DNA of 64,000 bases from Tetrapisispora phaffii CBS 4417 (Eukaryota; Ascomycota; Saccharomycetes; Saccharomycetales; Saccharomycetaceae). This document shows positions 1 through 9,803 of this stretch, piece by piece; position 1 is the first letter of the stretch; every line of letters starts with the position of its first letter. Location: positions 744,001-808,000 of the forward strand of contig NC_016524.1 in the NCBI RefSeq assembly GCF_000236905.1, in the 5' to 3' direction. Under the pieces are notes generated by a model. It did not search any database, was not told where the DNA came from, and saw nothing but the letters and a program-made list of their open reading frames with translations. The position numbers were made by a program, and so were the translations under genes.

Positions 1-3000
1 CTATTGTTCTTTCAATCTTTTGAGGATTTTGATTACATTAAAAACTCACCAAGCGTAGAAAGCTTTGTGAATTGTACAATATCCTTCAAAAAATCTATTG
101 CACTTAAAGATATTTTGGAATTATCTATTCGCTTATTAGAATGGGCAGTAATTAATGATATTGAAGAAAAGTTTGAAGTTGAATTACCAGATTTTATTTA
201 TTCTTTTATTTCGCAGTTGGATACTTTAATGTTGGATACAAAAAATGTGGATATTCTAGACGTTCGCACGAGTAATATCTTAAATTCTTTAAGTGATTTA
301 CTTCTAACAATGACAAAGCCACAGAATGGAAATGTTTACGAAAAATCTAGCAATTTGTTACAAAATCTCATCTCTAAAACATTAAAATATAATATAATAT
401 CAATGAACACTAAAAATTTCGAACAATATATCCAGGAATTCTTTTACCTCGATGTAGCATTTACCCAAAAATTTGCTATTTTTTCAGGTAATAAACATCC
501 TTATTATCTATATATTAATATTGAGAAATATTTCATAGAAGTGGTATATGAATTATTAGCAATGGATGTCAAATTTTCCCTAAAACTTATGAGCTCCCCT
601 TTTATGTTCCCTAATATAATTACAATATTTTCTGCAATGATTAAGAATTATGTAGAATTGGATTTTTCTACTGAATTTTACCTCGCAAGTTTATCAATTT
701 TATTAATATGTTTAAGAATATGTTTAACTGATGATAAATACGATCAGAAAACTATATCAAATTCTGAATTGGTCAAATTAGTTGTTCACTTGGTTGTCAA
801 ATTACAGGCATTAGTTATCAATAAAAGGTTAGAATGGGATGACGATTTTTTTAATCAATATCTTAAACTATTATTAAAATATAATGACATTTTATTTGAA
901 AATACTAATGAAATCCTATCTTCTAACATAATTTGGCTTATATTTATTTTTATTGGTTACAATATAAATGCTCAGCAAATAAATACAGAGTCATTGGATG
1001 TAATCGGGTCTATTTTAACAAGTTGCGAACAGAATCAAGAATATATTCTTAATGAATTGGAATTTAAAGGAAGAAAAGATTTACTTTCAATAATCAACTT
1101 ATTTAAATCTGCAAAAAATGAGGAGGCTATAAGTTTACTAAAGAAAAATAAAGATAGACTGCTCACTGAAAAGCAATGTAACAAATTTTTGGGTATATCC
1201 TTTCAGATTTTAAATGTAACTGATTTTAGTAGAAACATCTCAACAACAGAACTTAATAATATAGTGTTTAAAAGCAAACAAGAAGACATGGATAGGAATT
1301 TTATTGCAACCGAAAAGTTATATAAGATATTTTTGAACAGTCTGGTCGAAAAGAGGAAGCTGATAATTAGAGAAGGTGACAAGGAGGTTAAAGGTTTTTT
1401 GACGGATTGTGAGGAGGAATACATGATCAATAGAAATGAATATAAGGAAATAATCTTTAAAAATTCTTTAATTTTAGATGCCTATAACTCAAAATATTTA
1501 CCATTTGACTGGTCTTTAGATGATATTGAGGATTTTCAAAAATCTAAGAGAAAATTAGTAAGGGTCCCAAATAATAAAAAACTTCATGAGGATGATCAAT
1601 CTAGAGAGCAGTATTCCTTAAGGAAAGGAAAAGAAAACAGAGAAGATAACCTTTTCAGTGACAGTTTAAATTCTTACGAGGTAATATCTAACATAAGTTT
1701 TGAGAATGAAAATGATTATGATTCTACTGAAGAGAATCATAAAATATTAAAAGTATTGAAACCAAAGGATTCTATCAAGGGTATATGGAATTGTAGTAGA
1801 ATTATTGGTTTGGAGGTTAAGGAAGGAATTTTAATCTACGGATTAACTCATATGTATTTTATACAAAATTATTTCTTTTCAAAAAGTCACAAAAATATTG
1901 TCAACATATCTAAAGCACCAATTGAGGAAAGAGATATAAATATAGAATTGATTGGTAACTCTCCTAAGAGTAGTGTATTCCAAGAACATGAAGTTGTTAT
2001 TTGGGAGAATTCTAGTCTGATTCATGTTACACAAAGACCATTTTTACTGAGAGATGTTGCGTTTGAACTATTCTACTCTGAAGGAAAAAGTAATTTATTC
2101 AGTTTTAATAATAAAGATACTAGAGATGAAGTGTATTCTCGAATTAATAAGAATTGCAAATCCTTTGGTATGGATCCAATGTTGAGAATGGTATTAGATG
2201 AAATTAACAAGCGCAACTCTGGCGTAGGACTAAAAAATGGTATTTCACAAACCAATCTTAGAAATAAGGTTTTTAATGTTTTAAACACTTCAACTTTTGA
2301 TGGATTTGAAGCAACCCAATTGTGGGTGAAGGGCGAAATATCTAACTTCTATTATTTAATGATTTTGAACACACTTGCTGGAAGATCTTTTAATGACCTG
2401 ACTCAATATCCAGTTTTCCCTTGGATTATTTCTGATTGTGTTAGTGACACTATATCATTAAAAGATAAAAATATTTATAGAGATTTGAGTAAACCAATGG
2501 GTGCTCAGACTGAAAAGCGTGCAGCTCAGTTCAAGGAGCGTTACGAATCTTTAGAGTCCCTAAAAGATCCATTATCTCCACCTTTCCACTATGGAACTCA
2601 CTATTCCTCTTCAATGATTGTCTCTTCATATTTAATCCGATTGAGACCGTTTGTTGACTCATATTTATTACTTCAAAGTGGAAAATTTGGACCAGCTGAT
2701 AGATTGTTTAATTCGATTGAACGTGCATGGTGCTCTGCTTCAAGCGAAAGTACCACCGATGTTAGAGAATTGATTCCTGAATTTTTTTGCTTACCTGAGT
2801 TTTTAATCAATGTTAATAAATTAAATTTTGGTAAAGATCAGAAAAATACGCAAATAGATAATGTCTCTCTACCTAAGTGGGCAAATGGGGATCCAACGGT
2901 GTTCATATGGAAAAATAGAGAAGCCTTAGAGAGTGAATACGTTTCTGAAAACCTTCATCATTGGATTGACCTCATCTTTGGTTATAAACAAAAAGGGCCT

Positions 3001-4116
3001 GCAGCTATAAGTTCAATTAATGTCTTCAACAAAGTAAGTTATCCGGGTGCTGTAAATTTAGATAACATTGATGACCCTAATGAAAAACGAGCAATAACAG
3101 GCATGATCCATAATTTTGGGCAAACACCGTTACAAATTTTTTCTGAACCACATCCTAAACGTAGTGGTCTCAAGCCGTTTCAACTTACAAAATCTATTTT
3201 AGCATTAAATGGAACATGCTCCGTTATAAAAAATATTGAACCCAAGTCACAATCAAACGTAACAAGGTTTATAAAGTTAAGCAACAATTCCAGTAATAAC
3301 AGTAAATGGCAGTCATTTCCTAAGACACATCTGCCAGCAATTGGTGGATTTGATGTCATTTTAGATAATAAATTTAGAACAAGCCTAACGATTGGCAACA
3401 AAGTATTTTCATATTTGCATGATGCACCAATTACTGAGATTAATGGTGAAGGAAATTCATTAATATTCACAGGTGATGATAGTGGTCTAATAAAAATATG
3501 GAAGTTAGATACAGAAAATAGTCCTTCAATTAAAAATATTAGCATATTTAGGGGGCATAGAAGTACTATAAAACAGATAGAATTTTATTATGAATATAGA
3601 GTAATAATATCGCTTGACATTAGTGGAATGATAATTTTATGGGATGTAAAAAACTTACGTTTAATAAGATATATTAAAAACAGCAGCAGTATACTGGCAA
3701 TTTCTCAAGGGAATGGTGATATTGCAGTTGTATCAAAAAATAATACCGTCTCTTTCCAAAATATAAATGGTTCTAATTTTTGCAACATTGATTTTAAAAA
3801 CCATATCATAACTTCGATTGAATTTTTTAATATTTCTAGTTTGGCAACAGGACAATTGAGGCATGTATTTTGGCAAGAAAAAGATGTCATTCTCATAGGC
3901 TTCGAAGACGGTATTATTGAAATATATGTATTATATTTACTAGATTCTGGAGAGTGGTCACTGAAATTACTGAAGGTTATCAAATCTACTATCTCAACAC
4001 CAATAACATCAATTAAGCCTCATTTAAATAGTCTATTTGTTGATGATTATGAAAAAAATAACTTTGTTGAAATTATTGCAGGAGATAGTAATGGAGACTT
4101 ATATATATGGTCATAA
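1..4116 (+). CDS. BPH1: BPH1, BEACH-WD40 protein (5' truncated by the window edge)
   Basis: The frame is open from base 1 and ends at TAA 4114-4116, giving about 1,370 C-terminal residues of a protein that is about 2,170 residues in S. cerevisiae. The N-terminal part is alpha-helical and repeat-like with no motif I can name. A PH-like BEACH-preceding domain starts near residue 590, the BEACH domain runs from about 750 to 1015 (FPWI, GTHYSSS and RPF-type blocks are visible), and WD40 repeats fill the end from about 1130 (HRSTIKQIEF, GDSNGDLYIWS). This is the beige/neurobeachin family. Bph1 acts in membrane traffic, protein sorting and cell-wall integrity. Synteny agrees: BPH1 (YCR032W) is close to ELO2 and RRP43 in S. 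cerevisiae. SNT1, its usual neighbour, is not here. Confidence 0.93.
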   Translation, partial: LLFFQSFEDFDYIKNSPSVESFVNCTISFKKSIALKDILELSIRLLEWAVINDIEEKFEVELPDFIYSFISQLDTLMLDTKNVDILDVRTSNILNSLSDLLLTMTKPQNGNVYEKSSNLLQNLISKTLKYNIISMNTKNFEQYIQEFFYLDVAFTQKFAIFSGNKHPYYLYINIEKYFIEVVYELLAMDVKFSLKLMSSPFMFPNIITIFSAMIKNYVELDFSTEFYLASLSILLICLRICLTDDKYDQKTISNSELVKLVVHLVVKLQALVINKRLEWDDDFFNQYLKLLLKYNDILFENTNEILSSNIIWLIFIFIGYNINAQQINTESLDVIGSILTSCEQNQEYILNELEFKGRKDLLSIINLFKSAKNEEAISLLKKNKDRLLTEKQCNKFLGISFQILNVTDFSRNISTTELNNIVFKSKQEDMDRNFIATEKLYKIFLNSLVEKRKLIIREGDKEVKGFLTDCEEEYMINRNEYKEIIFKNSLILDAYNSKYLPFDWSLDDIEDFQKSKRKLVRVPNNKKLHEDDQSREQYSLRKGKENREDNLFSDSLNSYEVISNISFENENDYDSTEENHKILKVLKPKDSIKGIWNCSRIIGLEVKEGILIYGLTHMYFIQNYFFSKSHKNIVNISKAPIEERDINIELIGNSPKSSVFQEHEVVIWENSSLIHVTQRPFLLRDVAFELFYSEGKSNLFSFNNKDTRDEVYSRINKNCKSFGMDPMLRMVLDEINKRNSGVGLKNGISQTNLRNKVFNVLNTSTFDGFEATQLWVKGEISNFYYLMILNTLAGRSFNDLTQYPVFPWIISDCVSDTISLKDKNIYRDLSKPMGAQTEKRAAQFKERYESLESLKDPLSPPFHYGTHYSSSMIVSSYLIRLRPFVDSYLLLQSGKFGPADRLFNSIERAWCSASSESTTDVRELIPEFFCLPEFLINVNKLNFGKDQKNTQIDNVSLPKWANGDPTVFIWKNREALESEYVSENLHHWIDLIFGYKQKGPAAISSINVFNKVSYPGAVNLDNIDDPNEKRAITGMIHNFGQTPLQIFSEPHPKRSGLKPFQLTKSILALNGTCSVIKNIEPKSQSNVTRFIKLSNNSSNNSKWQSFPKTHLPAIGGFDVILDNKFRTSLTIGNKVFSYLHDAPITEINGEGNSLIFTGDDSGLIKIWKLDTENSPSIKNISIFRGHRSTIKQIEFYYEYRVIISLDISGMIILWDVKNLRLIRYIKNSSSILAISQGNGDIAVVSKNNTVSFQNINGSNFCNIDFKNHIITSIEFFNISSLATGQLRHVFWQEKDVILIGFEDGIIEIYVLYLLDSGEWSLKLLKVIKSTISTPITSIKPHLNSLFVDDYEKNNFVEIIAGDSNGDLYIWS

Positions 4117-4236
4117 ATATAATTAGCGAGTTAAGTAGTTAATATATTTAATTATATAGTTTAATTCTAATAATGCTGGTTAATTCGTTATTAACTTTTA
4201 TATAAACATTATATTTACCGGTTCTATCAAGTGTGG

Positions 4237-5406
4237 TTATTTTTCATGAATTCGAGGCTTTTTATTTTTATTGACTATTCTTTCATAAACAAATAACCCA
4301 ACTACATTTAAAAATAACCCAAATATTTGCATTAGTGTTACAGATTTACCGATGAATACCCAACTCACAGAAATAATGGCAATCCTCTTCATTAAGTTTG
4401 CAATGGAATAAGTTAGCGTAGAAAGCTCTCCTAATAGATGAAACGTAATCATTGCTTGTAAAAAGTGAAAAGTACCATTTATTATAAATAGTTGCCATGG
4501 AATACTTTGTATGACGGTTGTAGTATCGCCAGATAAATATCTTAAGATGGTTGGTAATTCAAAAGTAATAAACCAAAAAAAGGAGAGTATAAAACCAACA
4601 GACGATATGTAAAGCATTAAAGTTAATTTATCATAACATTTATTTGATATCTTATGATGGCTTCCAAATGCATATTTCTCATCCATTAATTGCTCTGTCG
4701 AGTTTACTTTTGGTAAAATGCATATATTATCATCATCTTTCTTAAAGGTGAAAACCTTTTTACCATAAATGTTCTGAAATACAAAAATGAACATTGAGAT
4801 GACAGCGCATATTATGCCAAATAATGAGAAATCTGAAACATTGGAAGAACTTTTTAATTTATTATCCTCGCTTACAATTATCCAAACACCAGTTATTAAC
4901 GCAGCTAAACTGAAACCAACGTTAATGTTGGTCTGAATGGTGCTAATGCCTATGATTTTTTGAAATATCAATATAAAAACAGGTGATAGAGTTTTTATGC
5001 TTGCTACAGTTGATACCGGAACTAATGATGTAGCTTTATGACCAAAAAATTTACCAACAAATTGAAATATACTCAATGGAAGTACTGTCTGAAATATACT
5101 TTTTGAAGGTTTGGTAATGACGGACCAAGCCCAATTGTCTCTTATATTTTTTCTGTCATATACTGGGAAAGTACCGTTTGGGAAAGTGTTATAGAATCTT
5201 TCTGAACTATAGGCTATGCCACAACAAAGAACAGCCAATTGGGCAGTATATAGAAATTGGAATTCCCCCAAAAATAATGGCAATGGACATACTGTCAAAA
5301 TTCTCTTCGTCACCTGTGAACCAACAGACGATAGCATATACCAGCATACGCATAGTATAACGATATGTATGTAATTGTATAATGTTTTTATAGTGTTATG
5401 TGGCAT
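4237..5406 (-). CDS. YJL193W: SLY41-like triose-phosphate-translocator family membrane protein (YJL193W orthologue)
   Basis: A 389-residue protein with about eight to ten hydrophobic segments and the look of the TPT/nucleotide-sugar transporter family (EamA-like). Two sequence relatives exist in S. cerevisiae, SLY41 (YOR307C) and YJL193W. I choose YJL193W because CDC6 follows next on the same strand, as in S. cerevisiae, and the length matches (402 residues there). A charged loop at roughly residues 225-250 separates two membrane halves. The substrate of YJL193W is not established; SLY41 is a multicopy suppressor of loss of Ypt1 in ER-Golgi traffic. The gene is convergent with BPH1 across about 120 bp. 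Confidence 0.85.
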   Translation of the reverse strand: MPHNTIKTLYNYIHIVILCVCWYMLSSVGSQVTKRILTVCPLPLFLGEFQFLYTAQLAVLCCGIAYSSERFYNTFPNGTFPVYDRKNIRDNWAWSVITKPSKSIFQTVLPLSIFQFVGKFFGHKATSLVPVSTVASIKTLSPVFILIFQKIIGISTIQTNINVGFSLAALITGVWIIVSEDNKLKSSSNVSDFSLFGIICAVISMFIFVFQNIYGKKVFTFKKDDDNICILPKVNSTEQLMDEKYAFGSHHKISNKCYDKLTLMLYISSVGFILSFFWFITFELPTILRYLSGDTTTVIQSIPWQLFIINGTFHFLQAMITFHLLGELSTLTYSIANLMKRIAIISVSWVFIGKSVTLMQIFGLFLNVVGLFVYERIVNKNKKPRIHEK

Positions 5407-5998
5407 TTTTTGGTTTTAAATATGATTTGAAGACTAATAATTGATAGCAATTTCTAAAATAAAAAATGCACTTGCTCACTCACACTCACTCACTCACTCA
5501 CTCACTCACTCACGGATGCTAAGATATTAACGGTTATCACCGTTCCTGTTAAATGAAATTTTTCGTAGATATGTTAGTTTTGTATAAGAATATACATTTG
5601 ACCAGTAACTTCAAGTATCTAATGGAACATTTTAAGATATATAATTGTTAACAATAAATAATACAGATCAAATTTTTGAATATGTTTTGTTCTAAATTTT
5701 TTTTTAGAAATTTCATGTTTGCGTAATAGGCCCGATCACGACATTTGTTTGGCATATAAAGAGATGATTCATTTAGTTATCGATAGAAGGACATTTTGAC
5801 AGATCTTCTTTTAATTTATAATGTTATGCATTTAGTGTACTATGATTAAATATTAATCTAGTTTTATATATATTTTACTTATAAATATATAGGATGCAGT
5901 GGTGTTTTTTTGTATTGAACTCAATGCTAGAACCTTAGGAGTCCTCATTTTCAAAAAATTATCTGTATGCAATTGATTTTTATGGTATAGTTTGGAAA
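5407..5998. other. Intergenic region between CDC6 and YJL193W
   Basis: About 590 bp holding the upstream region of the SLY41-like gene and the downstream region of CDC6. Apart from a CACT microsatellite it is AT-rich and I see no RNA gene or ORF worth calling. Confidence 0.6.
5475..5513. repeat. CACT tetranucleotide microsatellite
   Basis: A run of about nine CTCA/CACT units with one dinucleotide interruption near 5482, about 70 bp upstream of the SLY41-like start codon. Such runs in yeast promoters vary in length between strains. Confidence 0.9.
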
Positions 5999-7735
5999 CT
6001 AGTTTAAAAAACTTTTCAATAGATCCACTTTAGTAATTTCTGTTTCGAATTCTTCAATATCAACAGAAGTCTTGACCATTTTGCCGAAATATTTTGTTTT
6101 ACCATGTTTTTTAAATTCAAAAATGTTGACGACACCACAGGTTTCCAAAGCATTACAACTTTCTAAAAATTCGTTTCTCTTTAATGGTGCCAAACTATTC
6201 TTTGCTTTCAACATCTTTGTGTAGTAATCGTAAGCGTCATCAAGTGTACAATGAGTTTGGAAAATATCAGATTTTTCTCTATGCATTAGAGTACATAACA
6301 GGATCTTTTGTTGCATATTTAATTTTGAAATTTTTGATTTTGTGGAGGAATTATTCATTGAAGAAGTGAAAACTTTAGCAATGTGAGGCAAGCCTACTTT
6401 TTTGAGTGTATTGCCCCCTACAGTGGTATTATTAGTGTGAGATTTCAAGAATGGAGATTCCGATTTAGCAGCGGCAATCATTTCTAACTCTAAAATTTCA
6501 ACACTGCTTCTTAATATATCGAAAAGTTTTCTAAGGTCACCCGTGTTACCTGAACATTTTTTTGCTGCGAATTTAATTGCCATTTCATTGAACACACAAT
6601 ATTCTTCCTGTTCTTGCAAGTCGTTTTTTAAGGTTTTCAAACGGTTCATTATAATTTGATACATCTCATCAGCTGTATAAGGATGAAATAATATTGTTTT
6701 TGGTAGCAGATCTTGCTCAGAAGTCAATCTAGTTAAAAATCTATCTTGCATATCCAAGGAATTTGCTATGCCTAGCAGTAAGAAGTTTGTTTTTGGAAGC
6801 TTTGCTAACAAAAACAATTCAAAGATTATTTTTGTTGAAGTGACATCATTTGAAATCGCCGAATTGACTAATTTATCCATCTCATCTAAGACAACCATGA
6901 ATGTAACCTCTGAACTATATTTTTCAAAGAAGGTTTGCAAATCCAAGGATGTCCTAACTTCTTTTTTGTCGTTTGGATGTTTTTTAACAAATGAATTGTA
7001 AATTCTATTGAATATAACCGATGGATTTGCTAAAGCGATACAATTGATGGAAATTGTAGCAACTGCTTTTATGTCTCCATTTGGCAAAGTATAATACGAG
7101 AGATTTTCAAGATCCTCATTAATCTCAGGAGCGACAGGCCTCTCACCCATCACATTTAGTTGTGGTAAAACTATTTTGTGAAAATTATCTCTTAAAATCG
7201 ACTCTATCTGTGCTGTTTTTCCGGTGCCTGGAGGACCTGTTATGTACAATGAATTACTCTTGCCGGCACTTATATTTTCATCCAAAAATTCTCTGAGTTG
7301 GGCGTATTCCTTCTCTCTTGTTGGTAAAGACCCATCCGCTTGTGTCAACATACCGGAAGATCGTTGTAACAACGCTTTAGTACGAGAGTAGAGGTTATTC
7401 TTGCCGAAAACTAGTTTTTGGGGACTTGCCCTTGGAGTAACCATCAGTGAAGGCTTACTTTCATTAACTGGTAGTTTCATCTTCACTGGCGTTATGAAGA
7501 TGTTGTTAGGATCCATAAAGACATTCTTGGACTTTTTAGAAACACTTCTAGGGGGAGTGCGCAGCTCATTGGTATTGTTTCGTTTCAATCTTTTCTTCAA
7601 GGGACTCTTTTTAGGCGTTGTGGGAACTGCCACCTCTTCGACGACCTCCAGGTCGCTACTTTCATCGTCAGAACCATAATGAACTGTCGGTCTCTTCCGT
7701 CCTCTCAAAACTCTTCCACCTGCCGTTGTGATCAT
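5999..7735 (-). CDS. CDC6: CDC6, pre-replicative complex AAA+ ATPase
   Basis: A 578-residue protein (513 in S. cerevisiae). It loads the Mcm2-7 helicase onto origin-bound ORC in G1. Visible are Walker A GPPGTGKT (167-174), Walker B VVLDEMD (281-287), the sensor region LFLLAKLP/GIANSLD, sensor 2 GNTGDLRKLFD and a C-terminal winged helix (LAPLKRNEFLESCNALETCGVV). The N-terminal region is basic and has several Cdk sites: TPKK, SPLK, TPPR, TPVK and SPQK, consistent with Cdk/SCF-Cdc4 control of stability. The first about 60 residues, which include an acidic patch, make it longer than the S. cerevisiae protein. CDC6 and ELO1 are neighbours (YJL194W and YJL196C) and divergent there too. Confidence 0.97.
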   Translation of the reverse strand: MITTAGGRVLRGRKRPTVHYGSDDESSDLEVVEEVAVPTTPKKSPLKKRLKRNNTNELRTPPRSVSKKSKNVFMDPNNIFITPVKMKLPVNESKPSLMVTPRASPQKLVFGKNNLYSRTKALLQRSSGMLTQADGSLPTREKEYAQLREFLDENISAGKSNSLYITGPPGTGKTAQIESILRDNFHKIVLPQLNVMGERPVAPEINEDLENLSYYTLPNGDIKAVATISINCIALANPSVIFNRIYNSFVKKHPNDKKEVRTSLDLQTFFEKYSSEVTFMVVLDEMDKLVNSAISNDVTSTKIIFELFLLAKLPKTNFLLLGIANSLDMQDRFLTRLTSEQDLLPKTILFHPYTADEMYQIIMNRLKTLKNDLQEQEEYCVFNEMAIKFAAKKCSGNTGDLRKLFDILRSSVEILELEMIAAAKSESPFLKSHTNNTTVGGNTLKKVGLPHIAKVFTSSMNNSSTKSKISKLNMQQKILLCTLMHREKSDIFQTHCTLDDAYDYYTKMLKAKNSLAPLKRNEFLESCNALETCGVVNIFEFKKHGKTKYFGKMVKTSVDIEEFETEITKVDLLKSFLN

Positions 7736-8627
7736 ATCTGCGCTGCTGCAATCGTATTCTCAACCTGCACACTGACTGTTCAAGTGCTTCTATTCCACCT
7801 TGATCCAGCTGTCGACATTGAATATGGATGCACTTATATGTAGTTATATATAGTATACTCGAGAGCTCATCTCTTGGGTTTGGCGTCCCAGATCTGATCT
7901 GCCCTCTCAGCAGCCCAGCCATCTCGATACTTTTTCTGGAAACCGCTCAGACAAATCCGCAGGACCGTTGCGCGAGAAGTCGCCATTTCGGGAACACGTC
8001 AATTAGTTATCCTAATCGGGAAATATGCCACGTTATATCCCAAACGGGGCAAACAAGTGGCCTGGCAGCCTGGACGTCCAAAGACGACGGCAGACGTCGA
8101 ACTGCGTCACAGAGCGGTGTTCCTGGGCGCATGCACTCGTCGCACGTTCGGTGCCCCATGCACAGCTGGCGGTCGGTCGGGACGCTGAACTGGTGGTCCA
8201 AAAGAGCAGGAACGGTGGTCGGCTGTCGTTGCCCCCATTGTTCATTGCTGGCCAGTCGCCCAGCCGTCCATGACCCACAGACAACCGTCACCGTTGCACA
8301 ATGCAGCTTCGAACACATCCACTCGTCCCAGACAGTTTCGGGCCCAATGCGGTAATTACGTTTTTGCTCGTTGCTCAGACACCTCCGCACAGCCGCAGCC
8401 CGGAGACTCTGAAATAAGCAAATTCAAACGGTTTTCCGAAAAAAAGAATTAAGTGTTCAATTGAAAGTGTGGATATATAAATATATAAATACTACAATGG
8501 AAAAACGGACCCTGTACTTTTTGATTAAAAAGTGGATTTATGTGTTTGTTCGTATGTCAATTGGTGTCGAACCTTCTGTTTTTGTCGAGAGAGGTTTAGC
8601 AAGACGAGACTGTGTAACTTGTTGACT
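7736..8627. promoter_or_regulatory. Divergent CDC6 / ELO upstream region with a GC-rich island
   Basis: About 890 bp between the two start codons. The stretch from about 7900 to 8410 is much richer in G and C than anything around it and is open in several frames on both strands, so the overlapping ORFs there are a composition effect. The ELO-proximal end returns to AT-rich DNA with a TATATAA box at 8474-8480, about 150 bp before the elongase ATG. I recognise no protein in the island. Confidence 0.7.
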
Positions 8628-9584
8628 ATGAATAGCACTAACGTAACTGAATCAGGGAGACCAATTGTTGAAAATACTGTTGCAAATGTTTTTGAAGCGT
8701 ACTATCCTACAGTTGATCTGCCATTCTTTAATATTTCGTTGTGGAATATCTTTAATAAGACTATGACTGTCTTAAGTGGTGGGAAGTTTGTTCCTGACGA
8801 GTTCAAGTTTGTTCAAGGACAACTACCGTTAAGTGAATTGAACCACGTATTGGTTGGTATCGCTACTTATTATGTTGTTATATTTGGTGGTAAATTTTTA
8901 TTAAGGAACAGAGAGCCTTATAAATTGAATGCTATTTTCCAACTGCATAACATTTTTTTAACTTTTGTTTCTTTTTCGTTGTTGGTCCTAATGATTGAAC
9001 AATTGTTTCCAATTATTTATAGAAACGGTATTTTTTTTGGTATTTGTGATATAAGTGCATGGAAACCGGAATTAGTTACTTTATATTACTTAAATTACCT
9101 AGTAAAATTTGTCGAATTCATTGATACTTTATTTTTGGTTTTGAAAAAGAAAAACTTGACATTTTTACACACTTATCATCATGGTGCCACTGCTCTTTTA
9201 TGTTATACTCAATTAGTGGGGAATACTAGTGTTTCTTGGGTACCAATTACATTGAATTTGGGTGTTCATTGTTTGATGTATTTTTACTACTTCTTAGCTG
9301 CTAGAGGTATTAGAGTATGGTGGAAAGAATGGGTCACAAGATTCCAAATTGTTCAATTTATTTTCGATGTTACTTTCATATTTTTGGTTGCTTATCATAG
9401 AGCTGCATTCTTGTACATGAAATCCTTACCTCATTCGCAATGTGCCGGTTCTACAACTGCTATTTTCTCAGGTTTCTGTATCCTGGCTTCATATCTGTTC
9501 CTATTCACGGCTTTCTACATTGAACTTTACAAACGTGCAGGCTCAAAGAAAGCAAAAGAAGCTAATTCTAAAAAAAATCGCTGA
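8628..9584 (+). CDS. ELO1/ELO2: Fatty-acid elongase (ELO1/ELO2 type)
   Basis: I start at the ATG at 8628 (MNSTNVTESG) and not at the upstream in-frame ATG at 8532, because S. cerevisiae ELO proteins begin close to this point and the extra 32 residues look like leader sequence. The 318-residue product is a condensing enzyme of the ER very-long-chain fatty-acid cycle. It has the histidine box HTYHH (about residues 181-185), the KFVEFIDT motif and seven hydrophobic spans. The C-terminus KKNR is a KKxx ER-retrieval signal. ELO1 (YJL196C) and ELO2 (YCR034W) are duplicates. Identity in the core leans towards ELO2, but the CDC6 side of the synteny is the ELO1 track. Confidence 0.95.
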   Translation: MNSTNVTESGRPIVENTVANVFEAYYPTVDLPFFNISLWNIFNKTMTVLSGGKFVPDEFKFVQGQLPLSELNHVLVGIATYYVVIFGGKFLLRNREPYKLNAIFQLHNIFLTFVSFSLLVLMIEQLFPIIYRNGIFFGICDISAWKPELVTLYYLNYLVKFVEFIDTLFLVLKKKNLTFLHTYHHGATALLCYTQLVGNTSVSWVPITLNLGVHCLMYFYYFLAARGIRVWWKEWVTRFQIVQFIFDVTFIFLVAYHRAAFLYMKSLPHSQCAGSTTAIFSGFCILASYLFLFTAFYIELYKRAGSKKAKEANSKKNR

Positions 9585-9803
9585 TCCTCCGTTGTTAATT
9601 GTAAATAAAGAATTATTTAGGGAAAAGAGTGGACATTATTTCCATTAATACATACCTATATACAACACTTACCACATTCAAATAATTGAAACTATACTGC
9701 AAACTTTAATCGAGATTAAATAACCATCGCCAAAAATAGATGGTAATTGCTTACATATCGAAATCTTGCATATTTAAGTCCCAAAATACTTGTGATATAC
9801 ATC

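Noticed and set aside
4..6. Start codon of BPH1 at base 4
   Set aside because: The codon is TTG and the frame is open from base 1; the real start is upstream of the window.
8007..8390. Long overlapping ORFs on both strands in the CDC6/ELO promoter
   Set aside because: They exist because the GC-rich island lacks AT-rich stop codons; they overlap each other in several frames and resemble no family.
8425..8450. TTTTCCGAAAAAAAG as a centromere CDEIII element
   Set aside because: The CCGAA core is there, but the TGTTT-type left part is missing and no AT-rich CDEII or CDEI lies beside it; the upstream DNA is GC-rich.
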